From an uncultured Chlorobiaceae bacterium (GTDB lineage Bacteria; Bacteroidota; Chlorobiia; Chlorobiales; Chlorobiaceae), in assembly GCA_903822595.1 (NCBI GenBank), contig CAIJPS010000103.1:37353-101352 (forward strand): DNA of 64,000 bases. Reading direction: 5' to 3'. The notes beneath the pieces are model-generated. The model made no database searches and was not told where the DNA came from. It worked only from the letters and a program-made list of their open reading frames with translations. Position numbers and translations under genes: made by a program. The stretch's first letter is position 1. Each line of letters opens with the position of its first letter. Positions 37,000-46,478 of the stretch are shown piece by piece.

Positions 37000-37749
37000 A
37001 TGCTGAGCGCTCTTGTTACAGCCATGAGAACTCTCACGGTACTTCCTGTTCCGGGCCGGGATACCGACACTTTCAGCCGTTCGCTCTTCTGGTTTCCTGT
37101 TGTCGGGTTGTTGCTCGGACTGATGCAGGCTGCGCTGGGCTATTTTGGTCATCAGTTTGCCTGGAATGAGCTTGCAGCGGCGCTTGTGTTGCTTGGCGGT
37201 ATCGCTTTGAGCCGGGGAATGCATGCCGATGGGCTGGCCGATCTGGCTGATGGATTCTGGGGTGGCAGGACAAAGGAATCGGCATTGAGGATCATGAAAG
37301 ACCCCAACGTTGGCTCTTTCGGATCCATTGCTCTCTCATCCATGATGTTGCTCAAATGGATTGCTCTTCTTAAACTGGTCGGGTATGGTGCTTTCGAAAG
37401 TATTGCCGCAGGTGTGCTGCTTGCCCGCCAGGTGCAGGTTCTTCTTGCTTCAGTCCTTCCTTACGCCCGCCAGGAGGGGGGCACGGCACAAGCCTTTGTG
37501 AGCGGGGCAGGAGCCATGCATATCATGGTTACCTCCCTGCTGACCATCCTGTTTCTTGTTCCTCTTCTTCATGCCAGCCTCTCTGCGCTGGTTGTGGTGA
37601 TCGTGGCAGCCCTTTCTGCCGCTTTTTTCATCGGAGTGTTGAGCTGGCGCAAAATCGGGGGTGTTACCGGTGATGTGCTTGGGGCGGGAAGTGAGGTGAC
37701 CGAGCTCTTCGTCTGGATTGCGGCCGCCTTTTATGCCGCCATCAAGTGA
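37000..37749 (+). CDS. cobS: Adenosylcobinamide-GDP ribazoletransferase (cobalamin synthase)
   Basis: 249 residues with about six or seven membrane segments. The DGLADLADGFWGGRTKESALRIMKDPNVGSFG segment holds the conserved Asp-rich active site. It joins the activated lower ligand to adenosylcobinamide-GDP in the inner membrane, the last step before phosphate removal. The DVLGAGSEVTELFVW motif closes the protein. No cobC-type phosphatase is adjacent. Confidence 0.95.
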   Translation: MLSALVTAMRTLTVLPVPGRDTDTFSRSLFWFPVVGLLLGLMQAALGYFGHQFAWNELAAALVLLGGIALSRGMHADGLADLADGFWGGRTKESALRIMKDPNVGSFGSIALSSMMLLKWIALLKLVGYGAFESIAAGVLLARQVQVLLASVLPYARQEGGTAQAFVSGAGAMHIMVTSLLTILFLVPLLHASLSALVVVIVAALSAAFFIGVLSWRKIGGVTGDVLGAGSEVTELFVWIAAAFYAAIK

Positions 37750-37769
37750 AAGGATTGAGAGAAGGGTGA

Positions 37770-38462
37770 TCAGTCGCAGTTTTCGACTTGAATAATGCGC
37801 CTTTCCGGCAGGACAACGGCCGTCAGTTTGCCCAAAAGGGGGTTCTCCTTGTAGACACAGCCGGTATCGATGGAGACAAGCTTTTCAAGCATGACCGGGA
37901 GGGGACGGGCGGTGTGGGCGCAGACAAGGGTCTTTTCCCATTTGTAGTTATTGCGCTCAAGGAAAGTACTCTGCATGTGCACCCGCTGCCAGCAAAACTC
38001 TTCAGGCTTGTAGTAACGGAGATTATCCTTTATGGAGAGTTCGGGATCGAGCCCTCCGTGGGCAAAAAAATAGTGCTCGGTTTCAAGAACATAGTGGCAG
38101 TTCCGCATAAAGAGCAGGTGCTCTTCAGGCAGGTCAAGGCTATCCGTGCTCTTGTAGGATTTCAGTGTGGCCTGCCCGCCATTGCCGAGCCAGTTTTCGG
38201 AGTTACGGTTTTCAAGGTAGTCGAGGAACATCAGTTCATGATTGCCCATAAGAAAATGGCAAGAGTATTTGCTGCTGAGCCGGATGAGGTAGTCGATCAC
38301 CTCTTTTGATCGCTCACCCCGATCGATCATGTCGCCCAGAAAAACCAACTGCTCTCCAGCTTCAGGCTCTATTTGATCGATCAGTTTGTTCAGGGTAAAG
38401 AGGCAGCCATGCATATCCCCAATGGCAATAATACGACGTTTTTCCGATAAAGAGGGTTGCAT
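37770..38462 (-). CDS. PPP-family metallophosphatase (serine/threonine or diadenosine-tetraphosphate type)
   Basis: 230 residues. The three PPP metal motifs are intact: GDMHG, GDMIDRG and GNHE. The downstream His motif is present as FAHGG, and the GHT element is changed to AHT (CAHTARPLP). Bacterial members dephosphorylate proteins or cleave Ap4A; sequence does not separate these. Converges with cobS (20 bases apart). A DUF2141 protein lies just upstream on the same strand. Confidence 0.88.
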   Translation of the reverse strand: MQPSLSEKRRIIAIGDMHGCLFTLNKLIDQIEPEAGEQLVFLGDMIDRGERSKEVIDYLIRLSSKYSCHFLMGNHELMFLDYLENRNSENWLGNGGQATLKSYKSTDSLDLPEEHLLFMRNCHYVLETEHYFFAHGGLDPELSIKDNLRYYKPEEFCWQRVHMQSTFLERNNYKWEKTLVCAHTARPLPVMLEKLVSIDTGCVYKENPLLGKLTAVVLPERRIIQVENCD

Positions 38463-38477
38463 GTCAGTAGTGCGTGA

Positions 38478-38948
38478 TCATAGATACTTCATGGCAACCG
38501 TCAGCTCAAGCGCTTTTGTGTCGAGCGTAAAAACGGAATCCTTGAATTTTGGGCCACCCATCCCGATTTTCGGGTTGTTTGAAACCCCGACACCCTCTTT
38601 GGGTATGCCGATAAAGTTGGTATCCAGTTTTCCGTTGTTGTTTTCGTCGTGCATGACGCTGACGGCATAGGTGCCGTAGGGAAGATTTTCAAAGAGAGCG
38701 GTTTCGGAGGTGCTCGAGATTTTTTTCAGCGTTGAGGCATAAGCTTGTTCGTGTTTGCCGGGAAACCCTTTTTTTGAATTGTAGAGTGAAACACCAAGCT
38801 TGCCGTCAAGGTTTTTCAGGCCTGTAATGTGTACAGTGATTGAGCCGAACGATGTGGGTAGAGTGGTTGCCGGATTGTTTTCTTCCGCACAAAGCGTGCC
38901 TGTGGTCGCAAAAAAGAGCGCAATAAAAATCGTGAATAGTTTTTTCAT
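38478..38948 (-). CDS. DUF2141 exported protein
   Basis: 156 residues from the ATG at 38948. Signal peptide ends near TGTLCAE. The body has the DUF2141 pattern: ITVHITGLKNLDGKLGVSLYNS, FENLPYGTYAVSVMHDENNNGKLDTNFIGIPKEG, GVSNN and KDSVFTLD. These are periplasmic or outer-membrane-associated Ig-like sandwiches of unknown role. It ends 15 bases before the phosphatase start and is probably cotranscribed with it. Confidence 0.88.
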   Translation of the reverse strand: MKKLFTIFIALFFATTGTLCAEENNPATTLPTSFGSITVHITGLKNLDGKLGVSLYNSKKGFPGKHEQAYASTLKKISSTSETALFENLPYGTYAVSVMHDENNNGKLDTNFIGIPKEGVGVSNNPKIGMGGPKFKDSVFTLDTKALELTVAMKYL

Positions 38949-39110
38949 AGCATGGGTAGAGAGGTTGCCAAAGTCTCCCAATATCGGTAATCATACTATC
39001 CTGTACAAGAGAAAGATGAGTCGAGGCAATAAACAAATTTTATTACTCTTTTGTTCAGACAAAAAGAGGTAAACTACCGGGAACTCTTTTATTTCAACAG
39101 AGAAAAGGTC

Positions 39111-42110
39111 ATGAAGAAAGATTTATCCGTCACTCATTGTAAAGAGGAGTCTGCAGGTGGTGAGGAGAGGGGAGAAGGGCTCTCTTTTCCTGTTGTCGGG
39201 ATTGGATCTTCGGCTGGCGGGCTCGAAGCATTGGAGATTTTTCTTAAAAATGTTTCACCGCATTGTGGTATAGCCTTTGTGATTGTCCAGCATCTTGACC
39301 CGACGCACAAGGGTATTATGGTGGAGCTGCTTCAGCGGGTTACTGATATGGAGGTTGTTCAGGTCAGCGATCGTCTGCTGATTGAGCGGGACCACGTCTA
39401 TGTTATTCCTCCGAACAAGGATATGGCGATGTTGCATGGGATGTTGCATCTGCTGGATCCGGTTGAACCACGGGGTTTGCGTCTGCCTATTGACTCTTTT
39501 TTCCGTTCTATGGCATCCGATCTTTGTCACCACTCGCTTGGTGTGATTCTTTCTGGTATGGGTTCCGATGGTACCCTGGGCCTGCGTGCCATACGGGAGA
39601 AGGGAGGTGGAATTTTTATTCAGGATCCCTTATCGGCAAAGTTTGACGGTATGCCTCGCAGCGCAATCAATGCCGGTTTGGCTGATGTCGTGGCTCCTGT
39701 AGAGGAACTCCCCTCAAGGATTTTCGCCTATCTCAAGCACGTCCATTCATTCCCCCCCCAGGAACATCGCCTTGAGGTGAGCGCCCGGAGTGTATTGGAA
39801 AAGGTGATGATCCTGTTGCGTGCGCAGACCGGCCATGATTTTTCGATGTATAAAAAAAATACCGTCTATCGCCGTATAGAGCGTCGTATGGGTATTCACG
39901 AAATTGAAAAGATGGCGGAGTATGTCCATTTTTTACAGGAGAATCCGCATGAAGTTGAGTTGCTTTTCAAGGAGTTGCTGATTGGGGTAACAAATTTTTT
40001 TCGTGATCCGCCCGTTTGGGAGGTCTTGAAAAAGAGTGCAATTCTTCCTCTTCTCTCTTCCCGACCGGTTGATGGCCTCTTTCGGGCATGGGTGACCGGC
40101 TGTTCTACCGGCGAGGAAGCCTACTCCCTGGCCATTGCTTTCAGGGAGGTGGCTGAACAGGTGAAAGAGGCAGGGAATTACAGACTCCAGATATTTGCAA
40201 CAGACCTCGATAAAGATGCTATCGACAAGGCGCGTCTGGGTCTCTATTCGTCCAATATTTCGAACGATGTTTCAACTGAACGGCTGCAACGATTCTTTGA
40301 GAAAGATGAACATCACGGATTCAGGATATCGAGAGAGATTCGAGAGACGATTGTTTTTGCGCCCCATAATGTTATCATGGATCCCCCTTTCACCAAGCTT
40401 GACATTATTGTCTGCCGAAACCTGCTGATCTATATGGAGCAGGAGTTGCAGAAGAAGCTCTTCCCCTTGTTTCATTACAGCCTCAATTCCGGTGGCATCC
40501 TCTTTCTTGGTACGGCCGAAAGCATCGGAACATTTACCTATCTGTTTGACTCTCTTGATACAAAAGCGCGACTTTTCCGGAAGCTTCCCTACGGACATCG
40601 GGTTGAGCCTGTCGAATTTCCCGCCTCTTTTACCACGAAGTTGCATAAAGCGCCGGAGATGATGTATCGCCAAACAACTCCAAGAACAACCGAACTGAAC
40701 CTGCAATCAATTACCGATCAGTTTTTGCTTCAGCATTATACCCCGTCAGCGGTGCTGACCAATGAGAAGGGTGATATTATCTATATTAGCGGACGTACGG
40801 GCAAGTATCTTGAGCCAGCCGCAGGCAAGGCAAACTGGAATGTTTTTGCCATGGCCCGCGATGGGCTTCGCTATGAACTGCATGTACTGTTCGGGAGTGT
40901 GCTCCGCAAAAAAATGACCCTTACCAAAAAGGGGTTGACGGTTGGTACAAACGGAGGAGCGCAGCGTTTGGATCTGACGATTGAACTACTTGAGGCGCCT
41001 GACGTTCTTCGAGGTTTGCTCCTGATTGTTTTCAAAGATGTTGATGGGGCTGAATCCGGGTTGGTAACAGGGAGTGTTGCGACTGCTGATGCGGGAGGTA
41101 ATCGGCCGGTGTTGATCGATCAGGCACTCATGGAGTCGCGTAATGAAATTTTGACCATTCGAGAAGAGATGCAGGCCTCACAGGAGGAGCTCAAGTCCAT
41201 GAACGAAGAGATGCAGTCGGCCAATGAAGAGTTGCAGAGCACCAACGAGGAGCTGACCACCTCCAAGGAGGAGATGCAGTCACTGAATGAGGAGTTGCAG
41301 ACCGTTAATCATGAGCTGCAATCGAAGGTGAGCGACCTGTCGGAGAGCAATAATGACATGAAAAACCTGCTGAACAGCACTGATATTGCAACGCTCTTTC
41401 TTGATGATGTGCTCAACATACGCCGGTTCACCAACCGGACAGCTTCGATTATCAAGCTGATTGCGACGGATATTGGCCGTCCCATAACCGATATTGTTAC
41501 GGATCTGCATTATCCTGAGTTGGCTGATGATGCGCGCGAGGTGCTTCATTCCCTTGTTTTTAGTGAAAAAGAGGTTTCAGCAAGTGATGGTCGGTGGTTT
41601 GTTGTGAAAATCATGCCCTATCGTACCCAGGAAAACAGGATTGTCGGGTTGGTGATTACCTTCACGGACATCACGATTGCCAAGAAGCTTGAAGGGTGTT
41701 TGCGGGAAACTGAAGAGCGTTTTCGCTTTTTGTTTGAAGCCATGCCCGGAGGTGCTTTACTCCAGGATTGTGAAGGCAGAATTCTGATGGCCAATTTAGA
41801 GACGGAACGTATTTTTGGGATTACTGTTAAAGAGATGCAGGGCAAGACGATGGAGGAGTTGCGATTGGGAGCCGTTCACGAAGATGGATCCGTTTTTCCT
41901 GTTGACGAATATCCATTTCAGTTTGCCTTGCATTCCGGCAAGCCCGTTAAAGATATCATTATGGGTCTGTTTCGACATCCTGACAAAGATTGTCACTGGA
42001 TTAAGGTCAGCGCCCTGCCCCGTTTTCAGACGGAGACGGGACGATTATTTCAGGTTGTCTCAACATTTTTTGAAATCAGTGATCCTCGGCAGGGGATAAA
42101 AAGTGTTTGA
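39111..42110 (+). CDS. CheB-CheR fusion with coiled coil and PAS domains
   Basis: 999 residues from the ATG at 39111 (AGAGAAAAGG upstream); a TTG at 39051 would add 20. Residues about 30-210: CheB methylesterase with Ser in GSSAGG, His in QHLDP and Asp in GMGSDGT, without a receiver domain. About 225-490: CheR methyltransferase with FFRDP, SAM-binding TGCSTGEEAYSLA and VCRNLLIYM. About 680-760: a long EEL/EEM coiled coil. Then two PAS units. No kinase domain is in this chain, but one follows at once with an overlapping start (TTGA). No chemoreceptor or flagellar gene is nearby, so this is a non-chemotactic signalling pair. Confidence 0.92.
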   Translation: MKKDLSVTHCKEESAGGEERGEGLSFPVVGIGSSAGGLEALEIFLKNVSPHCGIAFVIVQHLDPTHKGIMVELLQRVTDMEVVQVSDRLLIERDHVYVIPPNKDMAMLHGMLHLLDPVEPRGLRLPIDSFFRSMASDLCHHSLGVILSGMGSDGTLGLRAIREKGGGIFIQDPLSAKFDGMPRSAINAGLADVVAPVEELPSRIFAYLKHVHSFPPQEHRLEVSARSVLEKVMILLRAQTGHDFSMYKKNTVYRRIERRMGIHEIEKMAEYVHFLQENPHEVELLFKELLIGVTNFFRDPPVWEVLKKSAILPLLSSRPVDGLFRAWVTGCSTGEEAYSLAIAFREVAEQVKEAGNYRLQIFATDLDKDAIDKARLGLYSSNISNDVSTERLQRFFEKDEHHGFRISREIRETIVFAPHNVIMDPPFTKLDIIVCRNLLIYMEQELQKKLFPLFHYSLNSGGILFLGTAESIGTFTYLFDSLDTKARLFRKLPYGHRVEPVEFPASFTTKLHKAPEMMYRQTTPRTTELNLQSITDQFLLQHYTPSAVLTNEKGDIIYISGRTGKYLEPAAGKANWNVFAMARDGLRYELHVLFGSVLRKKMTLTKKGLTVGTNGGAQRLDLTIELLEAPDVLRGLLLIVFKDVDGAESGLVTGSVATADAGGNRPVLIDQALMESRNEILTIREEMQASQEELKSMNEEMQSANEELQSTNEELTTSKEEMQSLNEELQTVNHELQSKVSDLSESNNDMKNLLNSTDIATLFLDDVLNIRRFTNRTASIIKLIATDIGRPITDIVTDLHYPELADDAREVLHSLVFSEKEVSASDGRWFVVKIMPYRTQENRIVGLVITFTDITIAKKLEGCLRETEERFRFLFEAMPGGALLQDCEGRILMANLETERIFGITVKEMQGKTMEELRLGAVHEDGSVFPVDEYPFQFALHSGKPVKDIIMGLFRHPDKDCHWIKVSALPRFQTETGRLFQVVSTFFEISDPRQGIKSV

Positions 42111-43834
42111 AAGACGAAAAATCAATGATGAAAAAAAACAAAGTCATTGCAGATGATCTCTCTGCATTGCGACAAAGGGCAGAAGAGCGTATTCGGAAAA
42201 GTGAGCTGAAGAGTAAAGGTGTTTCCCTGACACCGGATGAGATGCATCGGATTATTCATGAATTGTCGGTTCACCAGATTGAGCTTGAAATGCAGCAGGA
42301 GGAGTTGCTGCAGTCGCGGGAAGATTTGGAAAAGGGGTTGGAACGCTATACTGAACTGTATGACTTTGCTCCGGTGGGCTATCTGACGCTTGCGAGGGAC
42401 AGTACCATACTTGAGGTAAACCTTACGGCTACAAAGATGCTTGGTCTGGAACGATCGTTGTTGAAGGGTGCTCGTCTGGCACTCTTCATTGCTCCTGAAG
42501 AGAGCAAGGTTTTTCATGCACTGTTGGAGAGGGTCTTCAGCCATCAGGAGTCCGGCGATTGTGAGGTTCTGCTTGTGGGTGAAGGTGACCCTTCAACCTC
42601 GCAGCGTATAGTGCACATTAATGCGGTCGTTCATGATGATGGTCAGTCATGCTGGACGGTACTTTCTGATATCACCAGGCAGAAGCTGATCGAGAGGGAG
42701 AATGCCGCACTTCAGGCAACTCTGCTTCAGGCTCAGAAAATGGAGTCAATCGGAAGGCTGGCGGGTGGAGTTGCTCATGAGTTAAACAATATGCTGCAGG
42801 TGATGCTTGGCAACATTGATTTTGTTGTTGCTACGGAGGAGTTTGGCGGCAAGTCAAAACTTGTACTTGCTGAATTGCGGAATTCTGTCAATAAATCCGC
42901 TGGAATTATCCGTCAACTGCTTGCCTTTGCCCGAAAGCAGGTTATCAAACCGATTGTGCTGGATTTGAATGTGACGATTGAGCATATCCTGAAGATACTT
43001 GAACACATGTTTGGTGAACAGATCAGGCTGATCTTCACTCCGGGCGATAATCTCTGGCGGGTGAAGATGGATCCTGCGCAAATAGATCAGATTGTGACCA
43101 ATCTTGCGCTCAATGCAAGGGATGCTATCAAGGATGCAGGAGCGTTTTTCATTACCACCCACAATATTCTTGTTGACGCGGCATTCTGTGAATGTCATCC
43201 TGAATTGGTACTTGGTGATTATGTGTTGCTTGAGGTTCGCGATGACGGTTGTGGCATGGATAAGGAGACGCTCAACTCTATTTTTGAACCGTTTTTTACA
43301 ACCAAATCCATGACTGAGGGCACGGGTCTTGGGCTTGCAATGGTCTATGGTATTGTCCGACAGAACAGAGGCGCTATCCTTCCATACAGTACGAAAGGAA
43401 AAGGGACGACATTCGAGATTTATTTACCCCGGAGTATCGAGCACAACCTCTCTTCTCTTTTATCGGGATCGGCTGAAAATGTTCCTGGTGGTAATGAGAC
43501 TATCATGGTAGTCGACGATGAGCGTGCTTTGAGGGATTTGATGACTTTCTTTCTGAAAAGTTTTGGCTACAACGTATTGAATGCCGGGTCAGCGGAAGAG
43601 GCTCTTTCTCTTTCTGATGCGTTTTCGGATACGATAGAGTTGCTTGTTACGGATATGGTTATGCCCGGCATGAATGGACGGGAGCTTTCAGAGCAGATGA
43701 CAAGGAGGCGTCCAGCCCTTAAAACCTTGCTTGTTTCGGGATACTCACCAGATTTTTTGAGTGTAAGGGAGAGGCCCGAAGCATTACCATGCCGTTCCTT
43801 GGCAAGCCTTTTTCCCGTGTCCAGCTTGCCCTGA
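42107..43834 (+). CDS. PAS histidine kinase with receiver domain, C-terminus frameshifted
   Basis: 575 residues from a TTG that overlaps the previous stop; ATGs at 42125 and 42128 are alternatives. A helical start, a PAS domain (about 80-200), H-box GGVAHELNNML, N-box NLALNARDAI, G1 RDDGCGMD, F-box FEPFFTTK, G2 GTGLGLAM, then a receiver with VVDDE and phospho-acceptor LLVTDMVMPGMNG. After GYSPDF the frame goes wrong: the expected MPFLGKPFSRVQLALKVREILESP end, with the conserved Lys, is encoded in another frame up to 43866. As read, the receiver lacks its last strand and helix. It forms a two-component unit with the CheB-CheR protein. Confidence 0.88.
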   Translation: MKDEKSMMKKNKVIADDLSALRQRAEERIRKSELKSKGVSLTPDEMHRIIHELSVHQIELEMQQEELLQSREDLEKGLERYTELYDFAPVGYLTLARDSTILEVNLTATKMLGLERSLLKGARLALFIAPEESKVFHALLERVFSHQESGDCEVLLVGEGDPSTSQRIVHINAVVHDDGQSCWTVLSDITRQKLIERENAALQATLLQAQKMESIGRLAGGVAHELNNMLQVMLGNIDFVVATEEFGGKSKLVLAELRNSVNKSAGIIRQLLAFARKQVIKPIVLDLNVTIEHILKILEHMFGEQIRLIFTPGDNLWRVKMDPAQIDQIVTNLALNARDAIKDAGAFFITTHNILVDAAFCECHPELVLGDYVLLEVRDDGCGMDKETLNSIFEPFFTTKSMTEGTGLGLAMVYGIVRQNRGAILPYSTKGKGTTFEIYLPRSIEHNLSSLLSGSAENVPGGNETIMVVDDERALRDLMTFFLKSFGYNVLNAGSAEEALSLSDAFSDTIELLVTDMVMPGMNGRELSEQMTRRRPALKTLLVSGYSPDFLSVRERPEALPCRSLASLFPVSSLP

Positions 43835-43866
43835 AAGTACGGGAGATTCTTGAGTCGCCCTTTTGA
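43789..43866 (+). pseudogene. Out-of-frame C-terminal end of the receiver domain
   Basis: In this frame the DNA reads MPFLGKPFSRVQLALKVREI then LESPF and stop, the standard beta5-alpha5 end of a receiver domain with its conserved Lys-Pro. The kinase frame is shifted by one base relative to it, somewhere between about 43758 and 43790. Either a real mutation or a sequencing error. Confidence 0.85.
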
Positions 43867-43977
43867 TCGGCTTCGCTGCCACAAGAACAGGCTCTTTTGT
43901 TGCTCTTTGTTCGTATAATCTGCTTGGATTTGCAAAAGAATTTTTCTCTGCCGGAGAAGAATGAAACCTGTTTGTGC

Positions 43978-45600
43978 ATGACTTATTCCTCCCAATCTCC
44001 AATGCTTTCGGTTTATGAAAATGTCTCTCTTGCCGGGAGGGGTTATTACGAAATAGGGGGGAGAGCCCGATTTTTTGCCGAACCAGGGAGTATGGCCGAA
44101 CTTGCTGATCTTCTGCTCTGGAACCTTGATCAGCGTCTCCCGCTTGCTCTCATGGGAAGCGGAAGCAATATTCTCTTTTCGGACAGTGATTTCCAGGGTA
44201 TCGTGATCTCTCTCGGCAGGATGCAGCGTCTTTTCTGGCTTACTGATACTGAGCTTTTTTGCGAGGCTGGGGTGGAAAATAGCCGGATTGCTGAAGAGCT
44301 GTTGCTGGTCGGCAGGGGAGGAGGAGAGTGGCTTTACCGGCTTCCCGGCCAGATTGGCGCAACCGTAAGGATGAATGCCCGCTGTTTCGGGGGAGAGGTC
44401 AGCGCAATTACAGCTGGAATTTTGACGTTTTCGGTTGAGGGTTGCCTGCGCTGGCGGCTCCCGGAAGAGCTCTTTTACGGGTACAAGCATACCGCTCTGA
44501 TGGAGAGGCCGGAGATTGTCGTTGGCGTGCTCTTGCGTTTTCCTCAAACCCGTCCAGTGGAGGAGATACAAGCGTTGATGCAGGGTTATGAAGGGGAGCG
44601 CCTTGCGAAGCACCATTTCGATTTTCCAAGTTGCGGCTCTACCTTCAAGAACAACTATGCAGTGGGGCGTTCGAGTGGTTCTGTTTTTGAAGAACTCGGT
44701 TTTAAGGGGGTGTCGGAAGGTGGCGCCATGGTGAGCCAACACCATGCAAACTTTATTTTTAACAGGGGCGGGGCAACCGCCGGAGATGTGCTCAGTCTCG
44801 CTGCACGGATGAAACAGGCCGCTTTTGAGCACGTCGGAGCTGAACTTGATCTTGAGGTGCAGTGCATCGGGTTGTTTGATACTTCTCTGCTTCTGTCGTG
44901 CGGTGTCAACTTTGTTTCTGATAACCTGGAACCTTCAAAAGGGTGGGCCGGTCTGTTATGGAATCCGCAGGAAGTGGGTTTGTCTGCAACGCCGGAGCCG
45001 ACTTTTCCCCGCGTTCTCATGCAGGGGCCACTGTTTGGGTATTCTGCTCTCGACAGGGAGTTTCCTGCCGGAGCGTTCGTAGCTGTCGAGCAGTTGCGTT
45101 CGCTTGAGGATGCGGCCCTCAATCCCGCATCGCCCGTTCTTCGCTGGATAACCAGCAGCAGTGATCCAGCTCTTTTTCCGGTAAAGCCACCCTCAACTCC
45201 ATCCGGAACCTTTGTTGACGGACTGTGGCATTACAGCGTTTCTGAACTGTTTATCGCCTCTGGTTCTCCGGGAGGAGGCTATCTTGAGTTTGAAATTACT
45301 CCGGAGGGGCACTGGGTTGCGCTCTGTTTTGATGCACCGAGGAAGAGAGCGAAAGGGTGCGAAGTTCTTTCACCCGAACCCTGGCTGAAAGCGGTGCGCA
45401 TGGTGGTGGATGAGGAGCGGTTTGGTATGGAGTTTTCGTGGGAACTCTTGCAGCCCTTCGTCAAAGGGGATATGCTTGCCTTGCAGTGCTGTGCCTCTTC
45501 CGGCAGGGGAGAGTTTGCCCTCTTCCCCTGGTGGCAACATGCTTCATTACCGCCTGATTTTCATCAACCGGAGCACTTTTTCCGGATTCGTCTCCTCTGA
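43978..45600 (+). CDS. murB: UDP-N-acetylmuramate dehydrogenase (MurB) fused to a DOMON/CBM9-like domain
   Basis: 540 residues from the ATG at 43978; MurB alone is about 300-340. The MurB part (to about residue 300) has FAD-binding MGSGSNILFSD, LPGQIGATVRMNARCFG, the catalytic Ser region SCGSTFKNN and the Glu in LDLEVQCIG. It reduces UDP-GlcNAc-enolpyruvate for peptidoglycan. The remaining 220 residues resemble DOMON-like type 9 carbohydrate-binding modules (WHYSVSELFIASGSPGGGYLEFEITPEGHWVALCFD). The ATG overlaps the stop of a six-codon frame at 43961 that has the only good ribosome site (GGAGAAGA), so a coupled start is possible. Converges on flxA, 9 bases away. Confidence 0.82.
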   Translation: MTYSSQSPMLSVYENVSLAGRGYYEIGGRARFFAEPGSMAELADLLLWNLDQRLPLALMGSGSNILFSDSDFQGIVISLGRMQRLFWLTDTELFCEAGVENSRIAEELLLVGRGGGEWLYRLPGQIGATVRMNARCFGGEVSAITAGILTFSVEGCLRWRLPEELFYGYKHTALMERPEIVVGVLLRFPQTRPVEEIQALMQGYEGERLAKHHFDFPSCGSTFKNNYAVGRSSGSVFEELGFKGVSEGGAMVSQHHANFIFNRGGATAGDVLSLAARMKQAAFEHVGAELDLEVQCIGLFDTSLLLSCGVNFVSDNLEPSKGWAGLLWNPQEVGLSATPEPTFPRVLMQGPLFGYSALDREFPAGAFVAVEQLRSLEDAALNPASPVLRWITSSSDPALFPVKPPSTPSGTFVDGLWHYSVSELFIASGSPGGGYLEFEITPEGHWVALCFDAPRKRAKGCEVLSPEPWLKAVRMVVDEERFGMEFSWELLQPFVKGDMLALQCCASSGRGEFALFPWWQHASLPPDFHQPEHFFRIRLL

Positions 45601-45609
45601 AAAGAGAGG

Positions 45610-46476
45610 TCAAAGATCGGCGGCAGGCATACGGGAAACCTCAGCCGCAGTAAAGACCGGGCCCTCCTTGCAGACATAGACCGACCCCACATTGCAGCGT
45701 CCGCATTTGCCGACCCCACATTTCATGCGGTTTTCCAGCGTTGTATAGACGTTTTTTTCATCAAAACCAAGCTTTTTGAGCGAGATCAGGGTGAATTTGA
45801 TCATGATTGGCGGCCCGCAGATGACGGCGATGCAATTGTCGGGAGAGGGAGCGGCCTCTTCAAGCACGGTAGGCACGAAGCCAACACGATGCTTCCAGTC
45901 GGGTGACTCTCCACCTGGATCGACGGTGAGGACAAGCTCAACATCGGCGCGCTCCTGCCACTCATCAAGCTCGTGTTTGTAGACCAGATCGGCTACGGTA
46001 CGGGCTCCATAAACAATGGTGACCTTGCCAAACTTCTCGCGCTGATCGAGGCACGACCAGATAACACTGCGCGTCGGAGGAAGGGCGATTCCTCCTGAAA
46101 TGAAGAGGAGGTTTTTGCCGTGGAACTCCTCGATGGGAAAGCGGTTTCCGTAGGGTCCACGGAAGGTGACGAGGTCACCGATATCCGCATTTGCCAGAGC
46201 CGAAGTCACCCTGCCGGATTGGCGGAAGGTGCATTCGATATACTCTTTTCGGGTCTCAGGGCTTGCGACGCAGAAGGTGCTCTCCCCCTCGCCGTAGACG
46301 CCGTAGAGACCGAACATGCCTGTCCGAAACGTTTTCTTGAACTGCTCATGGTCGGCCGGGTCCTGAAACTCAAGCCTCATGGTTCTCACGCCGGGCGCTT
46401 CGTCGTGGCGTCCGACGATTTTCATGATAGCCGGCTTGTAGATGTTCTGTTGTGTGCTCTGGATGTTTTCTGTCAC
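45610..46476 (-). CDS. flxA: FlxA-like FAD/NAD(P)-binding subunit with 2Fe-2S site
   Basis: 288 residues, the ferredoxin-reductase-like fold of anaerobic sulfite reductase B/hydrogenase gamma subunits. An FAD-binding barrel is followed by the NAD-binding GGIALPPTRSV region and the CGPPIMIK motif; a C-terminal 2Fe-2S site is given by CGVGKCGRC and a further Cys in SVYVCKEGP. It is predicted to take electrons from NADH into the Hdr complex. Last gene of a six-gene operon; it starts 2 bases after the preceding stop. Confidence 0.87.
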   Translation of the reverse strand: MTENIQSTQQNIYKPAIMKIVGRHDEAPGVRTMRLEFQDPADHEQFKKTFRTGMFGLYGVYGEGESTFCVASPETRKEYIECTFRQSGRVTSALANADIGDLVTFRGPYGNRFPIEEFHGKNLLFISGGIALPPTRSVIWSCLDQREKFGKVTIVYGARTVADLVYKHELDEWQERADVELVLTVDPGGESPDWKHRVGFVPTVLEEAAPSPDNCIAVICGPPIMIKFTLISLKKLGFDEKNVYTTLENRMKCGVGKCGRCNVGSVYVCKEGPVFTAAEVSRMPAADL

Positions 46477-46478
46477 GG

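Noticed and set aside
35635..37224. A 529-codon minus-strand frame across cobU, cobT and cobS
   Set aside because: Shadow of three well-supported genes with no domain of its own.
43567..44832. A 421-codon minus-strand frame across the kinase end and murB
   Set aside because: Covers two clear plus-strand genes and shows no recognisable domain.
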